A stretch of DNA of 43,032 bases from a virus. This document shows positions 30,842 through 39,069 of the stretch, piece by piece. Under the pieces are notes generated by a model. That model saw only the letters and a list, made by a program, of their open reading frames with translations. It was not told where the DNA came from and made no database searches. The DNA lies in the IMG/VR virus record IMGVR_UViG_3300043774_001155, positions 1 through 43,032 of that record; one strand, given 5' to 3'. Position numbers and translations under genes: made by a program. The number at the start of each line of letters is the position of its first letter. The first letter of the stretch is position 1.

Positions 30842-31765
30842 TTATTGAATGATAAAAATTTGTTTAAGTGCTTCTTTGCAGTTTTCGTGATTGATTTCGC
30901 CTGATTCAACAATTGCATCAATTGTTTCTTCAAATGCCATTGCCTCAGGAGTGTATTCGATGATATCGTCGTTGTCGTGGATATTGAACAATGGATACTT
31001 CATATAGAAAAACATTGGTGGCTCAGGTGTGTTTTCAATCGATGCTTCAATTACTTCATTTGAAATTTTATCGGCAAGATCAAAATGTCTTTCATAATAA
31101 TGAATGTTATCTGCGCAATGGTAATACTTTCCAATTTGCAATTCTGGATAAGTTCTGCGAAGGTTATGCCACATTGTTTGCTGAATGGTTGCAAAGAACG
31201 GAACATCATATGAAAAGCCGTAAAACAAATCGTTGGAACGCATTTGTACTTTCATGTGAAGTTGATCTTCGCGAATCCAGAAGTTTAGATAAACTGTACA
31301 AACAAAATCTTTATTGCCTTCATATTGAAAGTCGGGACGGCTTACAAAAGATATTGCTTGTCGACTGTTCTTATCTTTTACTAATGAACGATATGACCAA
31401 ATAAGCTGTTCACCAATTAAGAGGTTTCCATAGTTTGAATTGATGGTACCGTCCTCGTTGGTAATGCCTTTCCAAAAGTTGGAAAAGTTGTTGATATAGT
31501 CAATTGTCTTTACGCGTTTCATGTACCATGCCAATTCACCCGCAAAGTATTTCCAATTGAATCTTCGACTTGGAAAATCCGGAAGCGGAAATAGTGGGCT
31601 GATTGTTAAGGTTTCAAGGAAAAGCTCGCGGACTTTTTGTCCTCGAGGGGCTGATTCCAAGCCAACCGTTTTACATGAATGTAAGGTTTCTACAAATGCA
31701 TCAGAGGCTGACGAAACCCCGGATTTCATCAGCGATTGAGTGAAAATCTCTGTACTTGTCTCCAT
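30842..31765 (-). CDS. Thymidylate-synthase fold enzyme, probable dCMP hydroxymethylase
   Basis: 307 residues, ThyA/T4 gp42 superfamily. Recognisable: FNWKYFAGELAWYMKRVKTI (69-88, E-LLW-like), FWKGITNEDGTINSNYG (97-113), catalytic-Cys region FVCTVYLNFWIRE with Cys156, MRSNDLFYGFSYDVPFF (175-191) and IGKYYHCADNIHYYERH. In E. coli ThyA the residue after LPF is Asn177 and sets dUMP specificity; here it is Asp187 (GFSYD). Asp at this site is the known mark of dCMP-specific hydroxymethylases such as T4 gp42. The usual CH pair after the catalytic Cys is CT. It overlaps the dNMP kinase gene by 65 bases. Likely makes 5-hydroxymethyl-dCMP for modified DNA. Confidence 0.75.
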   Translation of the reverse strand: METSTEIFTQSLMKSGVSSASDAFVETLHSCKTVGLESAPRGQKVRELFLETLTISPLFPLPDFPSRRFNWKYFAGELAWYMKRVKTIDYINNFSNFWKGITNEDGTINSNYGNLLIGEQLIWSYRSLVKDKNSRQAISFVSRPDFQYEGNKDFVCTVYLNFWIREDQLHMKVQMRSNDLFYGFSYDVPFFATIQQTMWHNLRRTYPELQIGKYYHCADNIHYYERHFDLADKISNEVIEASIENTPEPPMFFYMKYPLFNIHDNDDIIEYTPEAMAFEETIDAIVESGEINHENCKEALKQIFIIQ

Positions 31766-32258
31766 TGTTAACTTTGATTGTGAGTTTATTGATGATTTTG
31801 CTATGATCGACGGCTTTTTGGAATGCCTCGATCTCTTTTTGTTTGTTTTCTACGGTATCGGAATATGACTTGCCATCATCCTGCCTTGCAATGAATTCGG
31901 CATCGGCAGTTAGATGAATTAGGTAAACATCTGGGTCATTTACCATGCCATAGTTGATTTCCATCATAGGTACCCATGACCAGGGTTGGCTATCCCGATA
32001 AATTGTTCCGTAAACAAGTTCACCTAAGTGAGCGCGATTCCAAAAAAGAATATGTCCGGGAAACCTGGCCTTAAGAAAAACGTAATGACTGAATTCATCA
32101 ATGAATGAATTCTTTTGCCAAGTAGTTTTCTGTTCATTGGTTTCGCCTTTTGGGAATGACCAATGGCGAATGGTATAGTTACTCAGATGAGTAGAGAGTT
32201 CCTCGATGAGACTGTCTTTGCCGCATCGGTCCATACCTTCGAAAATGATTAACTTCAT
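31701..32258 (-). CDS. Thymidylate kinase-like dNMP kinase
   Basis: 185 residues. P-loop at 7-16 (EGMDRCGKDSL), then HWSFPKGETN, a DR-type lid region replaced by ILFWNRAHLGELVYG, and DVYLIHLTADAEFI with a basic lid. The fold is that of TMK/dNMP kinases, which phosphorylate dNMP to dNDP. Beside a dCMP hydroxymethylase it could play the role of T4 gene 1 (hm-dCMP kinase), though its fold is thymidylate-kinase-like. Its 3' end overlaps the hydroxymethylase start by 65 bases. Confidence 0.8.
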   Translation of the reverse strand: MKLIIFEGMDRCGKDSLIEELSTHLSNYTIRHWSFPKGETNEQKTTWQKNSFIDEFSHYVFLKARFPGHILFWNRAHLGELVYGTIYRDSQPWSWVPMMEINYGMVNDPDVYLIHLTADAEFIARQDDGKSYSDTVENKQKEIEAFQKAVDHSKIINKLTIKVNNGDKYRDFHSIADEIRGFVSL

Positions 32259-32277
32259 ATTGTTGATTATTTAGAGC

Positions 32278-32285
32278 TTATATAC
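32278..32285 (-). promoter_or_regulatory. Promoter-like motif GTATATAAGC
   Basis: Minus strand AAGTATATAAGCTCTAAATA, about 20 bases before the ATG at 32258, in the 27-base gap between two genes. Variant of the GAATATAAG element; would give the nucleotide enzymes their own start. Confidence 0.45.
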
Positions 32286-32981
32286 TTATCCTTCAAAAGG
32301 TTTTAACAAAAACGTGGTAATAAACGGATAGTGATCCGACAGTGAAGTGCGTATTACTCGCTGATCAATAGGTATTACACGGCCACGACCAAGGCAATAA
32401 TCAATTCTGCCAGATGTTGATGTGATACTTTCGCCAATATCAACACATTCACTAAGTACCATTTGCATTTCCGAAGAGATTGGATATGCATTAAAGTCCC
32501 CGCCAATAATGATGTCCTTTGGAAAGGATATGTCATTAAGCGTGCTCCATGCCATTTCAGTGTGAATGAAACCAGTGTGTCCATCATATGGCATATGCAA
32601 ATTAATTACTGATAGCGGATTTCCATCTACATCAATTTCACATTCCTGTGCGTAGCATTTTTCATTATGCAAATCTGAAAGTAGGTGATTGTTTGACGTG
32701 TAAATAGGGTGCTTTGTAAAAGTTGCTAAACCATAGAGACCGGTCCATCCTAGCCTGGTTCGTGTTGTCCATATTCCATGCCATTCATAACCAAGAGCCT
32801 TTTTGATTTCCAGAAACTGGTCAATCTTACCCGAGCGGTTTGCAACCCGGTCAACTTCCTGTAAGAGTATTACATCAACTTCATGACGCAATATCTCTTC
32901 GATTACAGCCTCAATATCAACCAATCCTTCATCGGTGAGCGCGTGCCTAATGTTCCATGTGAGTACTCTTACTTTATGCAT
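32286..32981 (-). CDS. Endonuclease/exonuclease/phosphatase family enzyme
   Basis: 231 residues. EEP (DNase I-like) motifs in order: VLTWNIRHALTDEG (N), VILLQEVDRVAN (QEVD), GLYGLATFTKHPI, LSVINLHMPYDGHTG, IIIGGDFNAYPISSE (GDFN), SGRIDYCLGRG (DY), and TSLSDHYPFIT (SDH). A Mg-dependent phosphoesterase; family members cut DNA, phospholipids or phosphoproteins. Could degrade host DNA or act in nucleotide metabolism. Overlaps the GT32 gene stop by 8 bases. Confidence 0.85.
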   Translation of the reverse strand: MHKVRVLTWNIRHALTDEGLVDIEAVIEEILRHEVDVILLQEVDRVANRSGKIDQFLEIKKALGYEWHGIWTTRTRLGWTGLYGLATFTKHPIYTSNNHLLSDLHNEKCYAQECEIDVDGNPLSVINLHMPYDGHTGFIHTEMAWSTLNDISFPKDIIIGGDFNAYPISSEMQMVLSECVDIGESITSTSGRIDYCLGRGRVIPIDQRVIRTSLSDHYPFITTFLLKPFEG

Positions 32982-33780
32982 TTAGATATTTTGCTGTGAT
33001 CCACGCAAAAGAGCAACCTTCCGGTTCTCTAAGTATGCGTTCTTCAGGCCAGGCCTGGATTTTCTTAAAATGTGCGCTGTCGTATAAGTGTACGCTAACC
33101 GTTGATGGTACAATTAATTCAGGACGATACTCATCATATAACTTTTCAATCATTGTGTAGCGGTACGGATAAAAAGTCTCATAGGTAAGAACCTTAAAAT
33201 GACCTTGTAAACTTTCCCTTGATGTAAGAGTATGATGTAGCTTTACACTGTGTTCATCCCAGTATTCATCTTTGCCTTTACTACGGAACCATGTGTATTC
33301 AGCATACCACTCTTCCAAATACTTGGAATTTGGCGGGCATACCAATACGCCGTTTCCATAAGTTTTGGAGTTGGAAGCCAATCGTGCAATTACAAATTTG
33401 TCTTCCTCAAGAAGGTGATCAAAACTGCCTACCGTGATGGTATCAAAATCACAGTAAACTCCGCCTTCTTCCATCAGTTTACGAATACGAAAGATGTCTG
33501 ACGCATGAGCCGGGTGAATAAGTGGGTTGCCAAAAACTTCAGTAGGCGGTTCTACATAATGAACTTTAACAAAGTTTTTTGCGCGTTCCCAGTATTCTCC
33601 GCATGGTTCAGCGTTGGTATAAAAATTGACTTCATAGTCAGGGTTTTCTACGTGAAATGACTTTACAGACAGATAACGCATCAGATCCCATTCAGCAAAT
33701 CTTTTACTCTTATCATTGTAAAAGTAGATGAAGTGTCCCTTTCGAGAAATGTCTTTCTTTGGCAAATCAAATAATGACAT
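32974..33780 (-). CDS. GT32/OCH1-like glycosyltransferase with DxD motif
   Basis: 268 residues. It starts MSLFDLPKKDISRKG, a motif shared with the gene at 36130-37638. Central sequence AHASDIFRIRKLMEEGGVYC followed by DFDT (D111-x-D113) is the sugar-nucleotide binding DxD of GT32-type sugar transferases, and a GNPLIHPAHASD segment precedes it. Then GVLVCPPNSKYLEEWY, typical of this family. Uses an NDP-sugar. In this island the acceptor might be hydroxymethylated DNA or an already glucosylated base; lipopolysaccharide is the alternative. Confidence 0.8.
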   Translation of the reverse strand: MSLFDLPKKDISRKGHFIYFYNDKSKRFAEWDLMRYLSVKSFHVENPDYEVNFYTNAEPCGEYWERAKNFVKVHYVEPPTEVFGNPLIHPAHASDIFRIRKLMEEGGVYCDFDTITVGSFDHLLEEDKFVIARLASNSKTYGNGVLVCPPNSKYLEEWYAEYTWFRSKGKDEYWDEHSVKLHHTLTSRESLQGHFKVLTYETFYPYRYTMIEKLYDEYRPELIVPSTVSVHLYDSAHFKKIQAWPEERILREPEGCSFAWITAKYLNA

Positions 33781-33789
33781 TAGAATAGT
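33767..33789 (-). repeat. Gene-junction repeat copy A (stop-LF / start-LFD)
   Basis: Minus strand ACTATTCTAATGTCATTATT then TGA: end of the first C5-MTase (LF stop) and start of the GT32 gene (MSLFD) in 23 bases. A copy with one inserted base and one substitution lies at 37625-37648. Similarity reaches across stop and start codons. Confidence 0.7.
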
Positions 33790-34976
33790 GTTTTAGAGGT
33801 TTGAAGAATTTTAGTATCTATCCGCTTCACAGTATTGTCCTGTTTGAGATAGTCAACTCCGCTGTCCTGCAATCCGCCTTCCATCCATTTAAGTACTTGT
33901 AGAGCCCAATCAGCTGCTGTGTTAACCGGTACATTTTGTGAAATTTGTTGGAAACCTTCATGTGCAAGTTTGAACTCGCCGTTTATTCCCATCAGCCACA
34001 TAAGTTCCTGAACATTCATCCATCGGTGTTCAGTTGGATGAACAGAAAGTTGAAGCGTTCTTCCAACCACAGCTGTAATATCATTTGCATTGATATGTGG
34101 AGTACTGTCCCAAACTCTTTTTTGTGTAGCTCGTTTTACAAGTTCCAAATACTTTTTGGCCTTTGCATCTTCCCGAGCTTCCAAATAAGCCATTACACTG
34201 TTTACTCGTGATTGTTCACGGAAGATATAAATGAGCATTGAACGATTGCCTTCAAGAGCTGCCTCGTGTGGAGTTTTCTTTTCAACATCTCGCAACCATT
34301 GATAGATTGGATCATCAGTCAGTGGTTCTTTCATAAAGAACTTTTCAGTGTACGGTCCGCTTGGAGTTTTGGAAATATACTCTTCCAGGGTTTGCTTTTC
34401 ACGGTCAATCCATTCCAGGAGTGGAGCGGTTTCACCTTTCCAAAAGAAGTAAAAAGATCTTGTACGATTTTGTGGAATTCCATGATACGATGTGCTGGTC
34501 TTAATCATACTGAATGAATACCCGTGCTTCTTTCCAATTTCATGAAGACGGTCTGCTACCTTTTTTCCTAAAGCAGTATAAAGGCCTGGAGCATTTTCTC
34601 CCCAAAGAACTTGTGGTTGTACATTTTCCAAGATGTATTCGGAAGACTTATACATCCATTCGTTTTGAATTGCATCTGCACCTCGTGCTTTTTCGCTCCC
34701 TTCCTTGGTGGATGAATTGAGAGCAGACAGTCCTGCACAAGGGCAAAGACTGACTACCATGTCAATTCCTTCATAGTTTTGAGTAAAGGGGCGGTCCCAG
34801 GAGACTCCATTGTCATCTATCAGGCCGTAAGGAACTTCTGGAAAGTTCTCCCGACAGTGACTATCGTTACTTTGAAACGGCTCATACGAAAGTATGAATT
34901 CCGGATCTTGTCCCGTGGCTTTCTTTGCTCCCAGGACCATTCCCCCTATAAGTGGTATTACTGCTGCGTATTTCAT
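33780..34976 (-). CDS. Divergent cytosine-C5 DNA methyltransferase, paralogue 1
   Basis: 398 residues from ATG at 34976 (MKYAAVIPLIGGMVLGAKKA); the in-frame upstream TTG at 34988 is not used. Dcm-type motifs: IPLIGGMVLG (motif I region), VSLCPCAGLS with catalytic Cys in motif IV (PCA instead of PCQ), LWGENAPGL (motif VI, ENA instead of ENV), YHGIPQNRTRSFYFFW (motif VIII QxRxR), and NVQELMWLMG with QNVPVNTAADW (IX/X). Ends in TSKTLF. It overlaps its paralogue by one base (TAATG). The altered catalytic motifs could mean a different group or base context is used. Confidence 0.8.
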   Translation of the reverse strand: MKYAAVIPLIGGMVLGAKKATGQDPEFILSYEPFQSNDSHCRENFPEVPYGLIDDNGVSWDRPFTQNYEGIDMVVSLCPCAGLSALNSSTKEGSEKARGADAIQNEWMYKSSEYILENVQPQVLWGENAPGLYTALGKKVADRLHEIGKKHGYSFSMIKTSTSYHGIPQNRTRSFYFFWKGETAPLLEWIDREKQTLEEYISKTPSGPYTEKFFMKEPLTDDPIYQWLRDVEKKTPHEAALEGNRSMLIYIFREQSRVNSVMAYLEAREDAKAKKYLELVKRATQKRVWDSTPHINANDITAVVGRTLQLSVHPTEHRWMNVQELMWLMGINGEFKLAHEGFQQISQNVPVNTAADWALQVLKWMEGGLQDSGVDYLKQDNTVKRIDTKILQTSKTLF

Positions 34977-36190
34977 TAAAATAGACAAGTTGATTTGTGT
35001 TCCTCTTCGACTTTATGGTGGCCGTTAAGGTTATTTTGTCGGAAAAGTTTTTGACCTGAAGACGGAAGTTCTCCTTTGATGTATTTTACCACTTCTAAGG
35101 TCCAATCACGAGCGGTAACAGTTGGTACGTTTTGAGCAATGTGGTTCCATTGGCCTTTATCTAACAACTGAAAATCGTGTGGTAAACCCATGAGGTGCAT
35201 ATATTCTCTTAGCGTAATAAAACGCTTTTCTGTTGGATGCGCACCGCAGATCATATTTTTGGAAATTACCGCATTGAAGTGATCACGGCCTAATCTTGGT
35301 GAACCATCCCAGAAGCCCTTACCCATCGCCAATTTATCTTTGATGTGATGAAGTACTCGTGAGTCAACTGAGCCTGGCATAATTTCATCGGCGTATTCAA
35401 TGCATTCATCCAACCAACCGTTTTTAACGATGTACCAGTTAAGAGTTCCTTTTTCCTCATCGGCCATAATGTCTTCCCATTTCAATCCCTTCTTTTCTTC
35501 CAGGAATCGAATGGTTGGAAGATCCTCAATTTTCCATGCGTTAAAAGTTTCTTGTAGACTTGCATCAGCTGGAACTTCCGCGAGATATTCTACCAAGTCT
35601 TTTCTTTCACGGTCATAATAGTTCATTACCGGAGCATATTCACTATCCCAGAAGAAGTAGAATGTTCGTGATCTTTCTTGTGGAATACCATGCTTTACAG
35701 TTGAAGTTTTCATTAAACTCATGCTGTAACCGTATTCCTGAGCAATTTCAAACAGCTTTTCTACAACTCCTTTTCCAATTTCGCCAAATAGACCTGGCGC
35801 GTTTTCGCCAAAGAATACTCGTGGTTTAAGAGTTCCCAAGACAAATTTAGCAGACTTATACATCCATTCATTTTGAGCGGCGTCAGAGCCTCTAGATTTG
35901 CCTCCTTCTCCTTTGGAATAGTTTAACATGGAAAGACCTGCGCAAGGGCATGTGGTGCTTACAAAATCAAGTCTGTCCACCACAGTGTCCTCCTCATCAA
36001 GATTTATGTAAGGAACATCCGGCCAATACTCTCTTAAATGTTTTTCGTTTGCTTGAAAGCCGCTGTAAGTGTATAGTACAGAAGGCTTATTGCCAGTAGC
36101 TAATGAATTTCCAATGGAGAATCCTCCGATTAGTGGGACAATGCTACCCCAACGGATATCCCCATTTGTTTCTCTATGATTTTCTTCCAT
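34976..36190 (-). CDS. Divergent cytosine-C5 DNA methyltransferase, paralogue 2
   Basis: 404 residues, same architecture as the neighbour and clearly homologous: IVPLIGGFSIGNSLATGNKP, TTCPCAGLSMLN (catalytic Cys83, PCA), FFGENAPGLFGEIG, KHGIPQERSRTFYFFW, REYMHLMGLPHDFQLL, QNVPTVTARDW. Its start is the ATG at 36190, inside the last 61 bases of the beta-GT-like gene. Ends KSTCLF. Two copies side by side with different variable regions suggest different target sites or different roles. No restriction enzyme is near, so this is not an R-M pair. Confidence 0.8.
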   Translation of the reverse strand: MEENHRETNGDIRWGSIVPLIGGFSIGNSLATGNKPSVLYTYSGFQANEKHLREYWPDVPYINLDEEDTVVDRLDFVSTTCPCAGLSMLNYSKGEGGKSRGSDAAQNEWMYKSAKFVLGTLKPRVFFGENAPGLFGEIGKGVVEKLFEIAQEYGYSMSLMKTSTVKHGIPQERSRTFYFFWDSEYAPVMNYYDRERKDLVEYLAEVPADASLQETFNAWKIEDLPTIRFLEEKKGLKWEDIMADEEKGTLNWYIVKNGWLDECIEYADEIMPGSVDSRVLHHIKDKLAMGKGFWDGSPRLGRDHFNAVISKNMICGAHPTEKRFITLREYMHLMGLPHDFQLLDKGQWNHIAQNVPTVTARDWTLEVVKYIKGELPSSGQKLFRQNNLNGHHKVEEEHKSTCLF

Positions 36191-37638
36191 TCTTGTATAA
36201 AATTGTAGTAATTAAAGTGCGTTTTCAATTCATGCATTACCTGTTCCTTTTCTTCTGGATGGGCGTCGTAATACGCGATTCTTTCCTGAATTTCTTCATG
36301 GCTGCGGACCACAATTTTTTCTTGGATCTCTGCAGGAATACCTTTACAATCAGGATCATAACGATAGTCGAGTAAAGGGAAAACACCCAGAGCAAGGTAA
36401 AGAGCAGGTCTAAAATTGATGCTATCGTACCGAGCAATGTTTTTAGCGATGAGCGCATATTCATATTGTGCTAAAACCCCGTTAAGTTCTTGAGTATCAA
36501 GATACCCACGGTAGTTTGGATGATTTGATACGGACTCCCACAATTCTGCAATGTCAGCATCATCCTTTACACGGTCATTCAATCTTGTTATGCTGGCACC
36601 TTCCTTGCGTCTTTCGGAAATGTGGCCATCCATTTTAGGCGGAACATAGATGTCTATGTCATCACCTCGAAGGTTTCTAAGGTATGTATCCCAGAGGTTT
36701 TTGCGGGTTTTCTTGCTTAGGAAAATTGTTCCGTAAAAGCAGAATTTGCGCTTTTTAGTTTGATCAACATCCCAAGGTTTTTCATACAGGAAGTGTTGCA
36801 TTTCCTGAACTGGGAAGAATTCAAAATCGCGGGTTCCTCGGAAGTCTTCAGCCATTGCAAAATTGCTATGGTTTGGAGATATTCCATCAAATACACGGTA
36901 GTAACTTCCTGGATCAATTACAAAGTAGTATGACTTCTTAAAAGTACCTGCATCTACTGAATTGTCAACGCACCATTTACCAAGATTGTAAAGTACATTT
37001 TTCATCCAATAGGTAAAGGTGAGTATGCCTACATGATAGTCATATTTTGCGTTCACTTCGTCGCAAACTTTATGAATATACTCTTTTGCAGACTCGTCAG
37101 CACCGATGTAATCATGGAATTCATTTCCACCATTGACAATACCGCTGTCCTTGATATTTTCAGGAGCGGCTTTCTTTGACCAATAATCTTTCAAAGGTAA
37201 GAATGCCCAGCGTTCGTCAAGCCACATTACATACTCAGGACAGAGGTTAGGCATTTCACGGTTAAAGTGACCTAACATAATGTCGCGGTTGTATTCCCAT
37301 GAAGAGTTATCCGCGTCCTCTTCCATTTCTTTGGCGCGCTTAAATTGTTTTGCTTTGATAGCCTCAAAGTCAGCGCTGTGTACGGTGTATATGTTGCTGT
37401 ACCCCATTTCCAATAAACGGCTCGGGTCATTGTCAACACCTAACCAAACCAGGTTAAAGCGTGGTTCCAATACCTCTTTTACCATTTGGCGATACCAACC
37501 AATAATGTGGTCCTGCTCTTTGGAAAAGATAAGCTTGGAAAAGATAAGAGCCATTGTTTCCTTGTTAGGATCTAACGGCTGAATGTTGTGTGACCTTATC
37601 AGAGTCAACGGTTTTTCAGGTGCGTCAAATAATGCCAT
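36130..37638 (-). CDS. T4 beta-glucosyltransferase-like DNA glycosyltransferase (GT-B)
   Basis: 502 residues, start MALFDAPEKPLTLIRSHNIQ. Residues 250-470 follow the T4 BGT order as I recall it: DFEFFPVQEMQHF (BGT FEYFPIEQY), KRKFCFYGTIFLSKKTRKNL (BGT VIYGGSFRSGQRESKM), YRGYLDTQELNGVLAQYEYA (BGT FTGKIPMNMVSEKNSQAIAA), then NFRPALYLALGVFPLLDYRY (BGT RVWETMASDAVMLIDEEF). The match is pattern-level, not close. T4 BGT moves glucose from UDP-glucose to 5-hydroxymethylcytosine in DNA with beta linkage. Overlaps the second methyltransferase start by 61 bases. Confidence 0.6.
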   Translation of the reverse strand: MALFDAPEKPLTLIRSHNIQPLDPNKETMALIFSKLIFSKEQDHIIGWYRQMVKEVLEPRFNLVWLGVDNDPSRLLEMGYSNIYTVHSADFEAIKAKQFKRAKEMEEDADNSSWEYNRDIMLGHFNREMPNLCPEYVMWLDERWAFLPLKDYWSKKAAPENIKDSGIVNGGNEFHDYIGADESAKEYIHKVCDEVNAKYDYHVGILTFTYWMKNVLYNLGKWCVDNSVDAGTFKKSYYFVIDPGSYYRVFDGISPNHSNFAMAEDFRGTRDFEFFPVQEMQHFLYEKPWDVDQTKKRKFCFYGTIFLSKKTRKNLWDTYLRNLRGDDIDIYVPPKMDGHISERRKEGASITRLNDRVKDDADIAELWESVSNHPNYRGYLDTQELNGVLAQYEYALIAKNIARYDSINFRPALYLALGVFPLLDYRYDPDCKGIPAEIQEKIVVRSHEEIQERIAYYDAHPEEKEQVMHELKTHFNYYNFIQEWKKIIEKQMGISVGVALSH

Positions 37639-37648
37639 TTAGAATAGT
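37625..37648 (-). repeat. Gene-junction repeat copy B
   Basis: Minus strand ACTATTCTAAATGGCATTAT then TTGA: end of the alpha-GT-like gene (KLF stop) and start of the beta-GT-like gene (MALFD). Pairs with 33767-33789, differing by one inserted base and one substitution. Confidence 0.7.
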
Positions 37649-39060
37649 TTTGTTACGTTTGATACTGCTGCAGTTTTTGGAGCATTCCACTTAACGAATA
37701 CTTGTTTTGCGCCATCCAGGTAACTTAATTGTTTACCCATAACTTCTTGAATCCCGAGTGCAGGTACTTTGCCTTCCGCTTCAAATTTTGAAATCTCTTC
37801 AGCATATACCGCGCCGCATAGATTAGTAAGCAATTCGCGTTCGTCGGAGTATTTATTGGTGTCCTTACCCATTGAAAAAATATGTTCTAGGGTTTGCGGA
37901 ATGATACGGTCTGCATTAAATTCCTCATATGCAACTTCAAATGAAGTTTGTTGATATCTTTTCATGGTTGGAATATCGTGACTCATTTCCACCATTTTTG
38001 CAGCAACTTCCTGAACATCGGTTCCATCAGAAAGAATACAGAAGTTTGGAATATCTGCATATAGAGTGCCATCGCTGATGCGATTGTGTTCAGCCCAGTG
38101 ACGGTCGAAAAGTGGAACTGCGCCAGTACCGATGATTTCAATTTGAGTAAATTCCATTCGGTCACCATAGTTTTGCGGCTGTTTTGGCAGAGAATAGAAT
38201 GCCGAACCAAACATGTGTGTAGCAAAGTGATTAAGACCAAAATCACGAGTACAAGGTTCCCATGCTTTCACTGGTCCATCGCCATATACACGGTTTTCAA
38301 TGTTCTTATTGATTTTGGTGTAGGTTGTCCATGGGTGATCAATGATCTGAAACTTAGCACCTACCGATGCCTCAATACCATGGATTTCAGTAATGAACTC
38401 AGGATCTAATTGATTTGCATAATAACCAACCTCTACGGTACGGTCGATGTTTTTCAATGTAGACCAACGGCCAACATAGGTTAAACCACGTTTGCGGCCT
38501 TCAATTGGATATTTTTCTTTGTATGCAAGAAGTTCTTCAAAGTTCATCCACATTTTGAAGCGGCACATACGTTCATTGGCTTTCTTGGAAGGCATCATTG
38601 CAATTACCTGTTGAGCCATCCAGGTGTCAGTACCAAAGTGATATACCAAATCAGCATCGTTTAACATTGGAACTAGATAAGCAATTTTATCCACGTTTGC
38701 TTTTGAGATCTCGTGAACAAACATTACTTTCAGTGCCTGCAATGGTTTGAATAAGTTATGGTAGAACTTACGAATTGCAGCGTGCTCGTACTTATTGTTT
38801 GGATAAGAGTTGAAGATCACCAAGTCATATTTTTCCAATGCCTGTTTGATTTCATCTACGTTATCAACGGTAAATGAACGGTAGTTCAATTTGTGAGCTG
38901 CTCGACGAGTGTAGAATTTTTCGTCGTAAGAAAAGGTGTCAAGTTGACAGCCTACTTTTTTGGACCAGAGCTCAAGCTCGGCACCAACGCGTGTTACGCC
39001 ACAGCCTTCGATGCCTTGGCCATAAACTACCGCGATCTTTTTGTCTTTCCAGTTAGTCAT
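37639..39060 (-). CDS. T4 alpha-glucosyltransferase-like DNA glycosyltransferase (GT-B)
   Basis: 473 residues. N-terminal strand and loop VVYGQGIEGCGVTRVGAELE (11-30) matches T4 AGT GLEGCGVTKFSLEQ, then YDEKFYTRRAAH (AGT KDKSFTRTSSH). Further down, LVIFNSYP, VGRWSTLKNIDRTVEVGYYA (196-215; AGT GRTTTWKGFYQM) and EFTQIEIIGTGAVPLFDR (303-320; AGT YTHLELGACGTIPVF) keep the order. T4 AGT adds glucose with alpha linkage to 5-hmC in DNA. The protein ends NVTKLF. Start MTNWKDKKIAVVYGQ; only 9 bases follow the acetyltransferase stop. Confidence 0.75.
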   Translation of the reverse strand: MTNWKDKKIAVVYGQGIEGCGVTRVGAELELWSKKVGCQLDTFSYDEKFYTRRAAHKLNYRSFTVDNVDEIKQALEKYDLVIFNSYPNNKYEHAAIRKFYHNLFKPLQALKVMFVHEISKANVDKIAYLVPMLNDADLVYHFGTDTWMAQQVIAMMPSKKANERMCRFKMWMNFEELLAYKEKYPIEGRKRGLTYVGRWSTLKNIDRTVEVGYYANQLDPEFITEIHGIEASVGAKFQIIDHPWTTYTKINKNIENRVYGDGPVKAWEPCTRDFGLNHFATHMFGSAFYSLPKQPQNYGDRMEFTQIEIIGTGAVPLFDRHWAEHNRISDGTLYADIPNFCILSDGTDVQEVAAKMVEMSHDIPTMKRYQQTSFEVAYEEFNADRIIPQTLEHIFSMGKDTNKYSDERELLTNLCGAVYAEEISKFEAEGKVPALGIQEVMGKQLSYLDGAKQVFVKWNAPKTAAVSNVTKLF

Positions 39061-39069
39061 GTTAGATGT

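Noticed and set aside
33780-36190. Restriction-modification system
   Set aside because: Two C5-MTases are present but no restriction endonuclease motif is seen nearby, and the context is DNA modification in a phage.
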